Below, piece after piece: positions 56,205 through 64,000 of a stretch of DNA of 64,000 nucleotides. The stretch lies in contig NZ_JAAMFM010000026.1 of the NCBI RefSeq assembly GCF_013376105.1, positions 1-64,000 on the forward strand. The letters are read 5' to 3'. The notes beneath the pieces were generated by a model. The model searched no databases. It saw nothing but the letters and a program-made list of their open reading frames with translations, and had not been told where the DNA came from. The stretch's first letter is position 1. Each line of letters opens with the position of its first letter. The DNA comes from Arthrobacter wenxiniae. Its GTDB lineage: Bacteria > Actinomycetota > Actinomycetes > Actinomycetales > Micrococcaceae. Position numbers and translations under genes: made by a program.

Positions 56205-56243
56205 GGTTGCCTGGTCCGGTGGACGCTGGTGGTCCAGGCAACC
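56205..56243 (+). other. Perfect 10-bp stem between binding-protein and ATPase genes
   Basis: GGTTGCCTGG (56205-56214) and CCAGGCAACC (56234-56243) can pair fully over a 19-base loop. No T run follows, so it is probably an mRNA stabiliser or partial terminator that lets the binding protein be made in excess over ATPase and permease. Confidence 0.6.
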
Positions 56244-56295
56244 GAAATCGCAAACAACACAAAATTCAAGTTCATTTACAGAGGTCGGCAAAGCT

Positions 56296-57828
56296 ATGAA
56301 TTCGTTGATGGTAGACGTTGGTGAAAGATCTGGTGAGGACATGGACCCAATCCGGGGAATCTCCGTGACTGGAACCGGAAAGCGATACGCGGGCATCCCC
56401 GTCCTCAGCGACATCAGCCTGAAGATCGCAGAAGGAGAGATCCACGGGATCCTGGGCGAAAATGGAGCAGGCAAAAGCACACTATTGAAGATCATTGGTG
56501 GCGCGGTGATGGCGGACTCGGGCACCCTTCGTCTGAACGGGATGCCGATCAAGATCTCATCTCCCCGGGACTCGATCGCGCATGGAATCTCGTTGATCTC
56601 CCAGGAACTCTCCCTCATCCCCAACCGGACAGTGCTGGAGAACGTCTTTTTGGGACGTTGGGCCAATACGGCCGGACTGGTCAAGGGACGACGCGACAGG
56701 GAACACTTCACCGCCTTGATTCGAGAAACCGGCTTCGAGCTGGATCCCGACATGGTGGTTTCCCGGTTGTCCATAGGCCAAGCCCAGCAAGTGGAAATCC
56801 TCAAGGCGTTGGCGCGCGGCGCAACCATCCTCTGCATGGACGAGCCGACGGCGGTTTTGAACGAGATGGAAAAGGCCAACCTGTTGCGGGTCATCCGCCG
56901 CCTATCCGCGGCCGGTACGACAATCATCTTGGTTTCCCACTATCTGGAGGAGGTCCTGGATATTTGCGACCGGGTCACCATCTTGCGCGACGGCCACCAT
57001 ATCTCCACGGCCGATGCGAGCGGCCACACCCCCGAATCGCTCGTGTCGCTGATGGTCGGGCGTGAGGTGGACTTCCTAATGCCCGATATCCCTCCGGTTC
57101 GACCGGGAGCTGTCACTGTGCTGGAAGCAAGAGGTATTTGCAGCAACTCCGTCCAGGACATATCGATCGTCGTGCGGCGGGGCGAAATTCTCGGCTTGGC
57201 CGGGCTCGTTGGCAGCGGACGTAGCGAAACACTACTTGCTTTGTTTGGGGCCGACAAGGTGAGCGCGGGCAGCGTGGCGATCAATGGTCAACGCGTCCAA
57301 CCCAATTCCATTCGCGACGCCATCAAAGCGGGCATCGCCCTCGTCCCGGAATCCCGGAAGGACCAAGGCCTGGTCATGTCGCGGTCAGTGGTGGAAAATA
57401 TCGCCTTGGCAACATTGGGAATCCGGTCGGCGGCCGGCTTTGTGCGCGGTGTCGCCGAGAACCGGGCGGTCGCAGATATAAGCATCGCTGTCGACTTGCG
57501 GGGAGTTCGGGCAGGCTCACCCATTGCCGCGTTGTCCGGCGGGAATCAGCAAAAGGCCCTGTTCGCCAAATGGCTGCTCGCGCCTCCGGAGGTACTGCTC
57601 GTCGACGAACCCACCCGCGGAGTCGATGTTGCGGCAAAATCCCGTATCCACAGCATGATCATCGAATTGGCAGCCAAAGGTACGGCTGTCGTCGTCGTCA
57701 GTTCCGAACTTGAGGAAGTAATTGGCCTCTCCCACCGAGTCAACGTGATGCGGAGGGGACGCATAGTGGCCGAATTCGACCGGAATGCCTCCCGCGACGA
57801 CGTCATGGCCTCCGCATTTCTGAAATAG
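56296..57828 (+). CDS. Ribose-type ABC importer, double ATPase
   Basis: 510 aa. The first ATP-binding domain has Walker A GENGAGKST, signature LSIGQ and Walker B CMDEPT. The second has a degenerate Walker A (GLVGSGRSE), signature LSGGNQQK and Walker B VDEPTRGVD. This tandem arrangement defines the CUT2-type (RbsA/MglA) ATPase; usually only one domain hydrolyses ATP, here probably the first. The start is uncertain: ATG 56296 is used here, and ATG 56341 (MDPIRG) is a good alternative, since the conserved core begins right after it. The protein works at the inner face of the membrane with the permease encoded 9 bases downstream. Confidence 0.9.
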   Translation: MNSLMVDVGERSGEDMDPIRGISVTGTGKRYAGIPVLSDISLKIAEGEIHGILGENGAGKSTLLKIIGGAVMADSGTLRLNGMPIKISSPRDSIAHGISLISQELSLIPNRTVLENVFLGRWANTAGLVKGRRDREHFTALIRETGFELDPDMVVSRLSIGQAQQVEILKALARGATILCMDEPTAVLNEMEKANLLRVIRRLSAAGTTIILVSHYLEEVLDICDRVTILRDGHHISTADASGHTPESLVSLMVGREVDFLMPDIPPVRPGAVTVLEARGICSNSVQDISIVVRRGEILGLAGLVGSGRSETLLALFGADKVSAGSVAINGQRVQPNSIRDAIKAGIALVPESRKDQGLVMSRSVVENIALATLGIRSAAGFVRGVAENRAVADISIAVDLRGVRAGSPIAALSGGNQQKALFAKWLLAPPEVLLVDEPTRGVDVAAKSRIHSMIIELAAKGTAVVVVSSELEEVIGLSHRVNVMRRGRIVAEFDRNASRDDVMASAFLK

Positions 57829-57837
57829 GTGAAGCAA

Positions 57838-58833
57838 ATGACACTAACCACATCCACCGCGCCGGCAACATCCGTTGATACACCGGCAAGACGAAAATTC
57901 GAGCCCAACCTGAGGGATTTCGGTATTATCTTCGGGCTCGCGGCCATCATTCTGTTCCTCGCGCTGAACACCACCACGTTCCTTACCGGACAAAATTTCA
58001 TCAACCTTTTTGACCAGGCCACCGTTGTCGGGCTGCTGGCTGCTGCCGCCAGCCTGTGCATCATCAGTGGCGTTTTCGACCTCTCATCGACGGCGACGCT
58101 GGCATCATCAGCGATCATCGGCGTCATGATCACCGAGCGTTTTGGTGTAGCGGCCGGTTTTTTCGGCGCACTCTTGGCAGGCACGGTCCTCGGCTGCATT
58201 ACGGGTCTGGTCGTTGTCTCGACAAAGGTCAACTCGTTCATCGGCACCCTGGCCATCAGCATCATTTACAGGGGGTTGGCCATCGTGCTGACGGGCGGGG
58301 CGATCGTTTCCCCAAAACCCGAGCAGATCCTTGCATTTCAGACTTGGACATGGCCGAGCCTGTTCGGGCTGACTGCCGGATCCGTCTTGATGCTCGTCAC
58401 CACCATCGTCCTCGGGGTCGTCCTGTGGCGCACGACCTTCGGACGGCGCATCTACGCCGTCGGTGGCAATCAGGAAGCGGCCCGGCTGAGCGGCATTCGT
58501 ACAGGTACCATCCACGTTGCCGTGTTTGCGATCAGCGGGCTGTGCTCGGGCATGGCAGGCATGATCCTGGCATCTCGCGCTGGTTCGGCACAGCCATCCA
58601 TGGCCCTCGGTGTCGAACTCACGGCGATCGCCGCTGTTGTGATCGGAGGTACCAGCATTCTGGGCGGACAGGGAGCAATGTGGCGTGCCTTCGTCGGCGT
58701 AATGGTACTCACCGTGATTGGCAACGGCTTCAACCTGCTTCACTGGGATACGACTTATCAGCAAGTCGTTACAGGGGCTTTGATCTTGACTGCGGTGGCA
58801 GCCGACGGGTTGTTCCGGAAACGGAACAGATAA
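57838..58833 (+). CDS. Ribose-type ABC importer, permease
   Basis: 331 aa from ATG 57838, with AGGTGA seven bases upstream; the GTG at 57829 belongs to that site and is less likely. About eight to ten hydrophobic helices, for example FGIIFGLAAIILFLAL near the N-terminus and AAVVIGGTSILGG, a conserved cytosolic loop of the RbsC family that contacts the ATPase. Only one permease gene is present, so it forms a homodimer. It follows the ATPase stop by 9 bases in the same operon. Confidence 0.88.
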   Translation: MTLTTSTAPATSVDTPARRKFEPNLRDFGIIFGLAAIILFLALNTTTFLTGQNFINLFDQATVVGLLAAAASLCIISGVFDLSSTATLASSAIIGVMITERFGVAAGFFGALLAGTVLGCITGLVVVSTKVNSFIGTLAISIIYRGLAIVLTGGAIVSPKPEQILAFQTWTWPSLFGLTAGSVLMLVTTIVLGVVLWRTTFGRRIYAVGGNQEAARLSGIRTGTIHVAVFAISGLCSGMAGMILASRAGSAQPSMALGVELTAIAAVVIGGTSILGGQGAMWRAFVGVMVLTVIGNGFNLLHWDTTYQQVVTGALILTAVAADGLFRKRNR

Positions 58834-58902
58834 GCGACCATTGGTCTTGGACTACATCCTAGGAAAACTACCGGCCCTGACGCCACATAGGAGCATCGAA
58901 GA

Positions 58903-60219
58903 ATGCGCATTGGACTGCGGCTGGAGGAACACGCGTGCCACGGGGTGATGTTGGCCGGACGGACCGTCGTGGCTGCTGCCGCTGTACTGGACGCGGGATC
59001 ATTGACCGAGGCGGCAGAACAGGCTCTGTTCCGGCTGGGCCAAATCAAGGCGGCCACGGTCAGCGAGATCGTCGTGGACGTGGGCCGCGTCCTCACTTCC
59101 CGGCGCCTGTCCAGCGTTGCGGTCATCCGTGTTTCGCCGCGACCACCGGCGGACGCCTTCCATACTTCCCGGCTCCCCCGAATTGTAGAAGGTGCAGCCA
59201 CCCGGATCCTACATGTGCGCGGTGGCCACGACATCCGCGCACGCGAGTTGGCCCCGCTTGACCTGGCCTCATTCAAGAAGAACGTGGCGACCGTTGTTGA
59301 AGGACATAGAAATGTGGCCATCACGGCCCTGGGAGCCACCTCGACCGACGAGCACGAGGCCAGGATCGCGGACGCCATTCTGGCCCATGACAGCAGTGTG
59401 AGGATCAGCATTTCCCATGATTTCTTTGCCAACGCCTTCCGGGACAGGGACTTCACAACAACCCTCAATAGTGCGCTGATGGAGACTGGGGAATTTCTTG
59501 CGATAACCCTTGAGCAACTATGCCGCCGTCATTACCCGGGAGCCGAAGTTTCCTTTGTGAAGAACGACGGCGGCAGGGCACGCATACGTCAGCTTGCAGG
59601 GACGCCCGTCCATGCCCTGCATCCGGAGCCGGCATCGCAACTTCTCGGACTGGCGCTGCTGGCCACTGAACCGGATTGTGAAGTCATCATGGCTGACGAC
59701 AAGGCAATGACGGTGGGTGCGACCCGGGGCGGAATCCCCGCGTCCTCAAGCCTGATTCGTGCGGGGTACGAGGCAAGCCTGGCAACGAACGCTGCTGCCG
59801 TCGAAAACTACACAGCCAATCACCCCATACATCCGCTCGCTCCAACTGTCGTGGCAGACCTACGCAAGGATCGTGGCGAGCCGCTGCCGTTTGGTCTGAA
59901 CGCAACATTCAGCACTCACGAGGACGCTGCCCTGATCGGCTGTGCCGCGGCTCCCTGGACCGCATGGATAGATCGGCTCGAAAACGTCGACAACAAGGAG
60001 GATCTCCAACAGGTACAGCGGTTGGCGGAAGAAGATGCCAAATCCATCGTCATCCAGTCTGGAGGGAGCCCCGCACTGACCCGAATCATGGAATCAAACG
60101 CCTACGCGTTGCCCTATGGTAATCCCGGGATTGTGCGTGTGCGCGTGCAGGCTGCGGATGAATCAGACCACGGAAATGGCGTCCAGCCGCCCCACCAACA
60201 ACAGCGGGTGGCCACATGA
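58903..60219 (+). CDS. Degenerate HyuA-like protein
   Basis: 438 aa. The pattern at the N-terminus, MRIGLRLEEHACHGVMLAGRTVVAAA, aligns with the HyuA start (RIGIDVGGTNTDAVLL-type) but the DxGGTxTD nucleotide-binding motif is replaced by RLEEHACH. The middle has the HyuA-type stretch SFVKNDGGRARIRQLAG followed by LLGLALLA. The protein is shorter than the roughly 510-aa relatives that accompany DUF917 genes. It overlaps the DUF917 gene by 4 bases (ATGA), so it is likely its partner. It probably no longer uses ATP by itself, and may be a scaffolding or sensing subunit; that is inference. Confidence 0.72.
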   Translation: MRIGLRLEEHACHGVMLAGRTVVAAAAVLDAGSLTEAAEQALFRLGQIKAATVSEIVVDVGRVLTSRRLSSVAVIRVSPRPPADAFHTSRLPRIVEGAATRILHVRGGHDIRARELAPLDLASFKKNVATVVEGHRNVAITALGATSTDEHEARIADAILAHDSSVRISISHDFFANAFRDRDFTTTLNSALMETGEFLAITLEQLCRRHYPGAEVSFVKNDGGRARIRQLAGTPVHALHPEPASQLLGLALLATEPDCEVIMADDKAMTVGATRGGIPASSSLIRAGYEASLATNAAAVENYTANHPIHPLAPTVVADLRKDRGEPLPFGLNATFSTHEDAALIGCAAAPWTAWIDRLENVDNKEDLQQVQRLAEEDAKSIVIQSGGSPALTRIMESNAYALPYGNPGIVRVRVQAADESDHGNGVQPPHQQQRVAT

Positions 60220-61292
60220 GAACCCTGACCAGCATCGACGTCGGGCATTTCAGTACTGGCGCCAACTTCCTGGCCTGCCACATCGACCCGGCCGCCGTAT
60301 TCGCCTACGAAGACATGATTCAGCGCGCCCTGCCCACTGGGGACGTGCGGCTGCTGTCGGTCGGTGAGCTAGACCCCGAGGACCTGGTAGTTGCGCTCGG
60401 ATTCGTGACCCAAGGCCTGGCCATTGCAGACATGCCTCCGGTGGGGGACGAGTTCATTGGCTGCATCCGGGAAATTGAGAAGAAACTGGGCAGGAAGGTC
60501 AGTGCCCTGTATTCATTGGCGGCCGGAAACATCAACGGCATACTTCCGCTGATGGCGGGTCTGCAGACGGCTCTTCCGATCGTTGATTCCGACCCGATGG
60601 GGCGCGTGCTGCCGCTGATCAGCCAGACCACATTAAGTCTGGGCGGTGTCGACATCAGCCCAATTGCCGTCATGGGTGTTACGGGCGAGCGCGCAACGTT
60701 GGACGTCAAGGACCCACACCGAGCCGAAACCCTGGTCCGCTCCCTCGTGATCGAACTGGGAGGGTGGGCCGCGACCGCCATGTACCCCTGCACAGCGAAG
60801 CAGCTGCGGGAGCACGGCATCCACGGAACCATGACCCGGATGATCAAGATCGGTGAAATTTTGGATGCGGAAGAGGCGGTGGAGAGGAAATATGTGCAGC
60901 TGGTCGACCTGCTAAACGCGACCCGTGTGGCCCGTGCCCGAGTCAGGCACATGGAAAGTTTCTCACGGGAGAGGGAACTGGGCCTGCCTACCCAGACAAC
61001 CAGCCTGACGCTCGTCGACGAGGTGACGGGACATATAATCCGGCTCGAGATCGAAAACGAAATACTCCTCGTCCTCGTCGACGGTGCCGTGGCGGCAGCC
61101 GTCCCTGACATAGTGACGCTGCTGAGTGCAGAATTTGGCCGTGTCGTGAACCTTGACGACGTCCGCGTCGGGCACCTACTCGACGTCGTCGTGACGCCGG
61201 CGGCACCGATCTGGTACACGGACGCGGGGCTCAACTTGGCCGGGCCGCCCGCCTTCGGACTGCCGCTGCAACACCCGAGACGTCATGACTAG
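60216..61292 (+). CDS. DUF917 family protein
   Basis: 358 aa from ATG 60216. Characteristic segments: VGHFSTGANFLACHI near the start, GELDPEDLVVALGFVTQ, PIVDSDPMGR, and a late PAAPIWYTDAG. DUF917 proteins usually sit next to HyuA-like genes and have no assigned reaction; their co-occurrence suggests a second amidase-type activity acting on the same group of substrates. It overlaps the preceding HyuA-like gene by 4 bases and the following PucR gene by 8 bases, so the three are strongly coupled. Confidence 0.82.
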   Translation: MRTLTSIDVGHFSTGANFLACHIDPAAVFAYEDMIQRALPTGDVRLLSVGELDPEDLVVALGFVTQGLAIADMPPVGDEFIGCIREIEKKLGRKVSALYSLAAGNINGILPLMAGLQTALPIVDSDPMGRVLPLISQTTLSLGGVDISPIAVMGVTGERATLDVKDPHRAETLVRSLVIELGGWAATAMYPCTAKQLREHGIHGTMTRMIKIGEILDAEEAVERKYVQLVDLLNATRVARARVRHMESFSRERELGLPTQTTSLTLVDEVTGHIIRLEIENEILLVLVDGAVAAAVPDIVTLLSAEFGRVVNLDDVRVGHLLDVVVTPAAPIWYTDAGLNLAGPPAFGLPLQHPRRHD

Positions 61293-62784
61293 GCCAAACA
61301 GGGCGACACGTCTGGATGTCGCCAGCGTCGTCGCGCACGGGTCCCTACGTACCGTCACCACTCTTTACGCGGCCGCAGCCAAAGCTGTGATCGACGGCGT
61401 CGTCATTGTTACCGATCTGGAGACCATTAGACGGGTACCTCCGAACACCGTTGTGGTCTTGTCCGCCCACATGGGGTCCGGCGGATGGCAGGTTTCCGCG
61501 GCTTTGCGCCATGCGTGGGAAAGGCGGGCGAGCGCCGTGATCATTCCGTACAGCACATATGCGGAGTCGGTTATCAGCCTAGCCGAGAGGCTGGACATCA
61601 ACTTGATGGCCGCCGAGCAGGACCCGTCAACCGTCGCCTTGGCCTTGGCCGCCGAAATCGGTGCCGTGAAATCGGTTGCCGAGGTGGACCTGGCCCAGTT
61701 CGCCCGGGCGGTGACTAGGGAATCAACTGTCAGCAATGTTCTAAAGACAATTTCGTACCGGCTTGGCACATTGCGGGTTACGTTGGAACACGATGGAACC
61801 GTCCTAGCAGCAGCCGGAGGGGCCGATCGAGACGGGGTGCCGGTCCACGTTGACTTGCCGGCGATTGAGAACTGGGTCCGGGTCAAGCTGGTTGCGCTCG
61901 TGCCAAAAATCAGAGGATACGGCCCCGACGAGGTCCGGACATTTCTGGAGGTCGCCGCCCCGTCCGTCCAGGCGGCCTGGATGGCCGGGGAGATCAACGA
62001 CATGGCGGCCAGCGCCCCCACCCTGGCGCTCGCGGAGCTAAGCCATGCCGTTATGGGGGATGCCGGGACGATCGATCAGGTGTACCCGAACCTTTTGGCT
62101 ACGTTGGGGTGGCACGCCAATCAGTCGTACGTGGCAGTCTGGATCAGCCATCCTCGGCACCAACCACACCGGGTGGGAAGAACGGCGATCGTTCGGCTGT
62201 TGTGGCGGAAGGTGTGGGCACGGCGGCCCCTGGCGGAAGTTCTGGGCGGCTGGTTATCTGTCATCCCGGTTAGTGACGAGGAAGGACCCGGCTGGATCGA
62301 GATCCGCATTCGAGAGAAGATTGGTTCTTCTCTGGCCGAGCTCGGATTCTCCGCCGGTACGTCCAGACGGCAGTCTGGCATCGATGACCTGCCAGCGATG
62401 GTTCAGGAGGCGCGGGTGGCTGCCGAATACGGTATCCGGGTGGCTCCGGGCGCTGTGACGTCGTTTGGACAGCTTGGCGTAGGGGCGGTTTTGGCATGCA
62501 CCGACGACGCCGCGGTTACGTTGGTAGCCGGTCTGACACTGCCAGAGCTTTTGTCAGCTCCGGACCGGGACCAGATCATCCGGGACACGCTGGCATTTCT
62601 TGACAACCAGAGCTCAATGACGCTGGCCGCGAAGTCGCTGAAACTTCACCGGAACACCCTGCAGCAACGAATGAACCGGGTCCGGGACGTCGGCATTCAC
62701 CTCGACGACCCCGCACAGCTACTCCCGATCCACATCATCCTCACTGTATTAAAAAGGGGCCTTCGGGTCCCGGACACCGACTAG
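61285..62784 (+). CDS. PucR-type transcriptional regulator
   Basis: 499 aa from ATG 61285, overlapping DUF917 by 8 bases. The N-terminal third (about 10-150) is a PucR sensor domain with VVIVTDLETIRRVPPNTVVVLS and a following Ala-rich helix. The C-terminal 60 residues are the PucR HTH: TLAAKSLKLHRNTLQQRMNRV. PucR proteins activate genes for purine, ureide and hydantoin breakdown when their ligand is present. Encoded inside the operon it may control, it probably regulates that operon positively, binding the inverted-repeat region before hyuA. The sensor ligand is unknown. Confidence 0.85.
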   Translation: MTRPNRATRLDVASVVAHGSLRTVTTLYAAAAKAVIDGVVIVTDLETIRRVPPNTVVVLSAHMGSGGWQVSAALRHAWERRASAVIIPYSTYAESVISLAERLDINLMAAEQDPSTVALALAAEIGAVKSVAEVDLAQFARAVTRESTVSNVLKTISYRLGTLRVTLEHDGTVLAAAGGADRDGVPVHVDLPAIENWVRVKLVALVPKIRGYGPDEVRTFLEVAAPSVQAAWMAGEINDMAASAPTLALAELSHAVMGDAGTIDQVYPNLLATLGWHANQSYVAVWISHPRHQPHRVGRTAIVRLLWRKVWARRPLAEVLGGWLSVIPVSDEEGPGWIEIRIREKIGSSLAELGFSAGTSRRQSGIDDLPAMVQEARVAAEYGIRVAPGAVTSFGQLGVGAVLACTDDAAVTLVAGLTLPELLSAPDRDQIIRDTLAFLDNQSSMTLAAKSLKLHRNTLQQRMNRVRDVGIHLDDPAQLLPIHIILTVLKRGLRVPDTD

Positions 62785-62797
62785 AAAGGTCGAAGCA

Positions 62798-63250
62798 ATG
62801 GAGCAATTCACATCGTTTGACGAGATGTACGAGTTCGTTCAGAACGGCATAGGCGCCCGCGTTTTCACCGTTTCTGTGATCGCTGATGGTGGCACCAGCA
62901 TGGCCCGCGTCTACACCACCCATCCCGAGGTCTACCCAGTGGGCGGCAAGAAGTCATTTGCTGCGGACACCAACCCTGTATGGATTGAGCAAGTCGTCGA
63001 AGGACACCAACCGTTCCTCGGGCAGGACAGCGCCGCTGTACGGTCCTTCTTCTTCGACCACGAAACCATCGAGTCACTCGGCTGCGGAGCCATCGTCAAC
63101 GTGCCGGCGGTCAAACACGGTGTCACGATCGGTTCCATTAACTTCCTTGACGTTGAGGGAAGTTACGACGGGCATTCCGCCACGGCCGCGATGGAAGTTG
63201 CGGCCCGCTCCATTGGCCTTCTTGAGGAATTGCTCACCGCCTACGCCTGA
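62798..63250 (+). CDS. GAF-domain protein
   Basis: 150 aa from ATG 62798 with GAAAGG eight bases upstream. The whole length reads as one GAF domain: FTVSVIADGGTSMARVY, a central binding-pocket region, then CGAIVNVPAVKHGVTIGSINFL and a C-terminal helix. There is no output domain. It may bind the pathway compound or an inducer, or be a small enzyme of the GAF fold. It follows the PucR gene by 13 bases, so a joint sensing role is plausible. Confidence 0.75.
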   Translation: MEQFTSFDEMYEFVQNGIGARVFTVSVIADGGTSMARVYTTHPEVYPVGGKKSFAADTNPVWIEQVVEGHQPFLGQDSAAVRSFFFDHETIESLGCGAIVNVPAVKHGVTIGSINFLDVEGSYDGHSATAAMEVAARSIGLLEELLTAYA

Positions 63251-63330
63251 CCCCGCTTGGCGCGGTATCCCGCCACCACACACATCGCTAATTCAGGACG
63301 CACCGTCCAGGAATCTAAGGAGACTTCGCC

Positions 63331-64000
63331 ATGCTAAACACCGACACCCAGCTGTCGACAATTACAAATGCGCTGATCTTTGACGGGTCTTCGCCGGAGC
63401 TCATCGAAGGCTCAATGGTGATGCGCGGCGGCGTCATAGAGGCCGTAGGGGACGTGGCTCCCGTTGGTGAAGTCATCGACGCCGGCGGTAAAGTCGTGGT
63501 CCCAGGCCTCATCGACGCCCACTTCCACGCGTACGCCGTCGGGCTGGGTGGCTTTGAGGTCGAAAGAGGCCCGCTGAGCTACGCTGCACTGGTCGGTGCA
63601 CAGCGCCTGGGATCGGCACTGAAGCGTGGTTTCACCACTGTGCGGGACGTTGCCGGCGGCGACATCGGCCTGGCGAAGGCGGTGCGCGGCGGCGTGTTCA
63701 AATCCCCCCGCTACCTCTTCACCGGCCCGGCCATGAGCCAAACCGGCGGACACGGCGACCCCAGGGAGGAAGACCTTGACGTGTGCTTCAGCCACGGCCA
63801 CATGTGCTCGGTGATCGATGGGGTCGACGACCTTCGCAAAGCAGTCCGAGACAGATTCCGCACAGGCAGCCACGCCATCAAGATCATGACCTCCGGTGGC
63901 GTCGTCTCTCTGACAGATCCCATCAGGGTCCCACAGTATTCGGCGGCAGAAATCCAGGCAGTCGTTGAGGAGGCCAGTCGACGGAACAGCTACGTGGCCG
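63331..64000 (+). CDS. Amidohydrolase, 3' part outside window
   Basis: About 223 codons visible from ATG 63331, with AAGGAGA eight bases upstream; the frame remains open at the right edge. The metal site HxH is in DAHFHAY, and a Lys in HAIKIM is placed like the carboxylated lysine of binuclear amidohydrolases. SQTGGHGD is typical of the imidazolonepropionase/prolidase-like branch. The N-terminal DGSSPELIEGSMVMRGGVIEAVG is the usual beta-sandwich. It probably hydrolyses a C-N bond in the compound handled by the hydantoinase genes. The exact substrate cannot be told from the visible part. Confidence 0.85.
   Translation, partial: MLNTDTQLSTITNALIFDGSSPELIEGSMVMRGGVIEAVGDVAPVGEVIDAGGKVVVPGLIDAHFHAYAVGLGGFEVERGPLSYAALVGAQRLGSALKRGFTTVRDVAGGDIGLAKAVRGGVFKSPRYLFTGPAMSQTGGHGDPREEDLDVCFSHGHMCSVIDGVDDLRKAVRDRFRTGSHAIKIMTSGGVVSLTDPIRVPQYSAAEIQAVVEEASRRNSYVA

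Overview
High G+C, strong use of GTG/TTG starts and families such as DUF4192, a DnaE2/DUF6504 pair, a MobF relaxase and PucR regulators point to an actinobacterium, most likely Micrococcaceae (Arthrobacter-like). This is inferred from gene content only. The window mixes accessory or mobile DNA (about 1-51 kb) with a catabolic operon (51-64 kb). It may lie on a large plasmid or an integrated element; no replication or integrase gene is visible.

Layout. 2-2275: C-terminal part of a large unrecognised protein that enters from the left edge. 2791-2864: an orphan tRNA 3' end (Lys-like) with a strong hairpin behind it, followed by three spaced direct repeats, which looks like an attachment site. 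3448-14264: eight minus-strand genes. These are a TRAFAC-type GTPase with a small partner, a HARE/GIY-YIG protein, a DUF6308 protein, and a tightly coupled operon of GIY-YIG/DUF4357, DUF6361, PLD nuclease and DEAD-type helicase. 15179-21622: one giant HEPN / transglutaminase-like / DUF4011 / SF1 helicase / restriction-fold protein (Hhe-like). 22140-26438: two orphan genes and a sigma-region-4-like regulator. 26529-40319: a complete class 1 DISARM system (drmD-drmMI-drmA-drmB-drmC) with overlapping genes.

41-51 kb carries DUF4192, an NrdH-like redoxin, an SOS-type DUF6504-dnaE2 pair behind a LexA-like box, a zinc-motif/coiled-coil protein overlapping a MobF relaxase-helicase, and a small membrane protein. 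This backbone suggests conjugative DNA.

51396 to the right edge is a plus-strand catabolic cluster: hydantoinase/oxoprolinase A and B subunits, a ribose-type ABC importer (binding lipoprotein, double ATPase, permease), a HyuA-like protein that has lost its nucleotide motif, a DUF917 protein, a PucR-type activator, a GAF protein and an amidohydrolase cut by the window end. The likely scheme is import of a small cyclic amide or related compound, ATP-dependent ring opening and hydrolysis under PucR control; the substrate cannot be read from the sequence. Upstream of hyuA lie nested inverted repeats and a 12-bp palindrome that look regulatory.

The most interesting part is the defence island. It holds at least three helicase-nuclease systems. 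The GIY-YIG/DUF6361/PLD/helicase operon, with its DUF6308, HARE/GIY-YIG and GTPase neighbours, is the best candidate for an under-described system.
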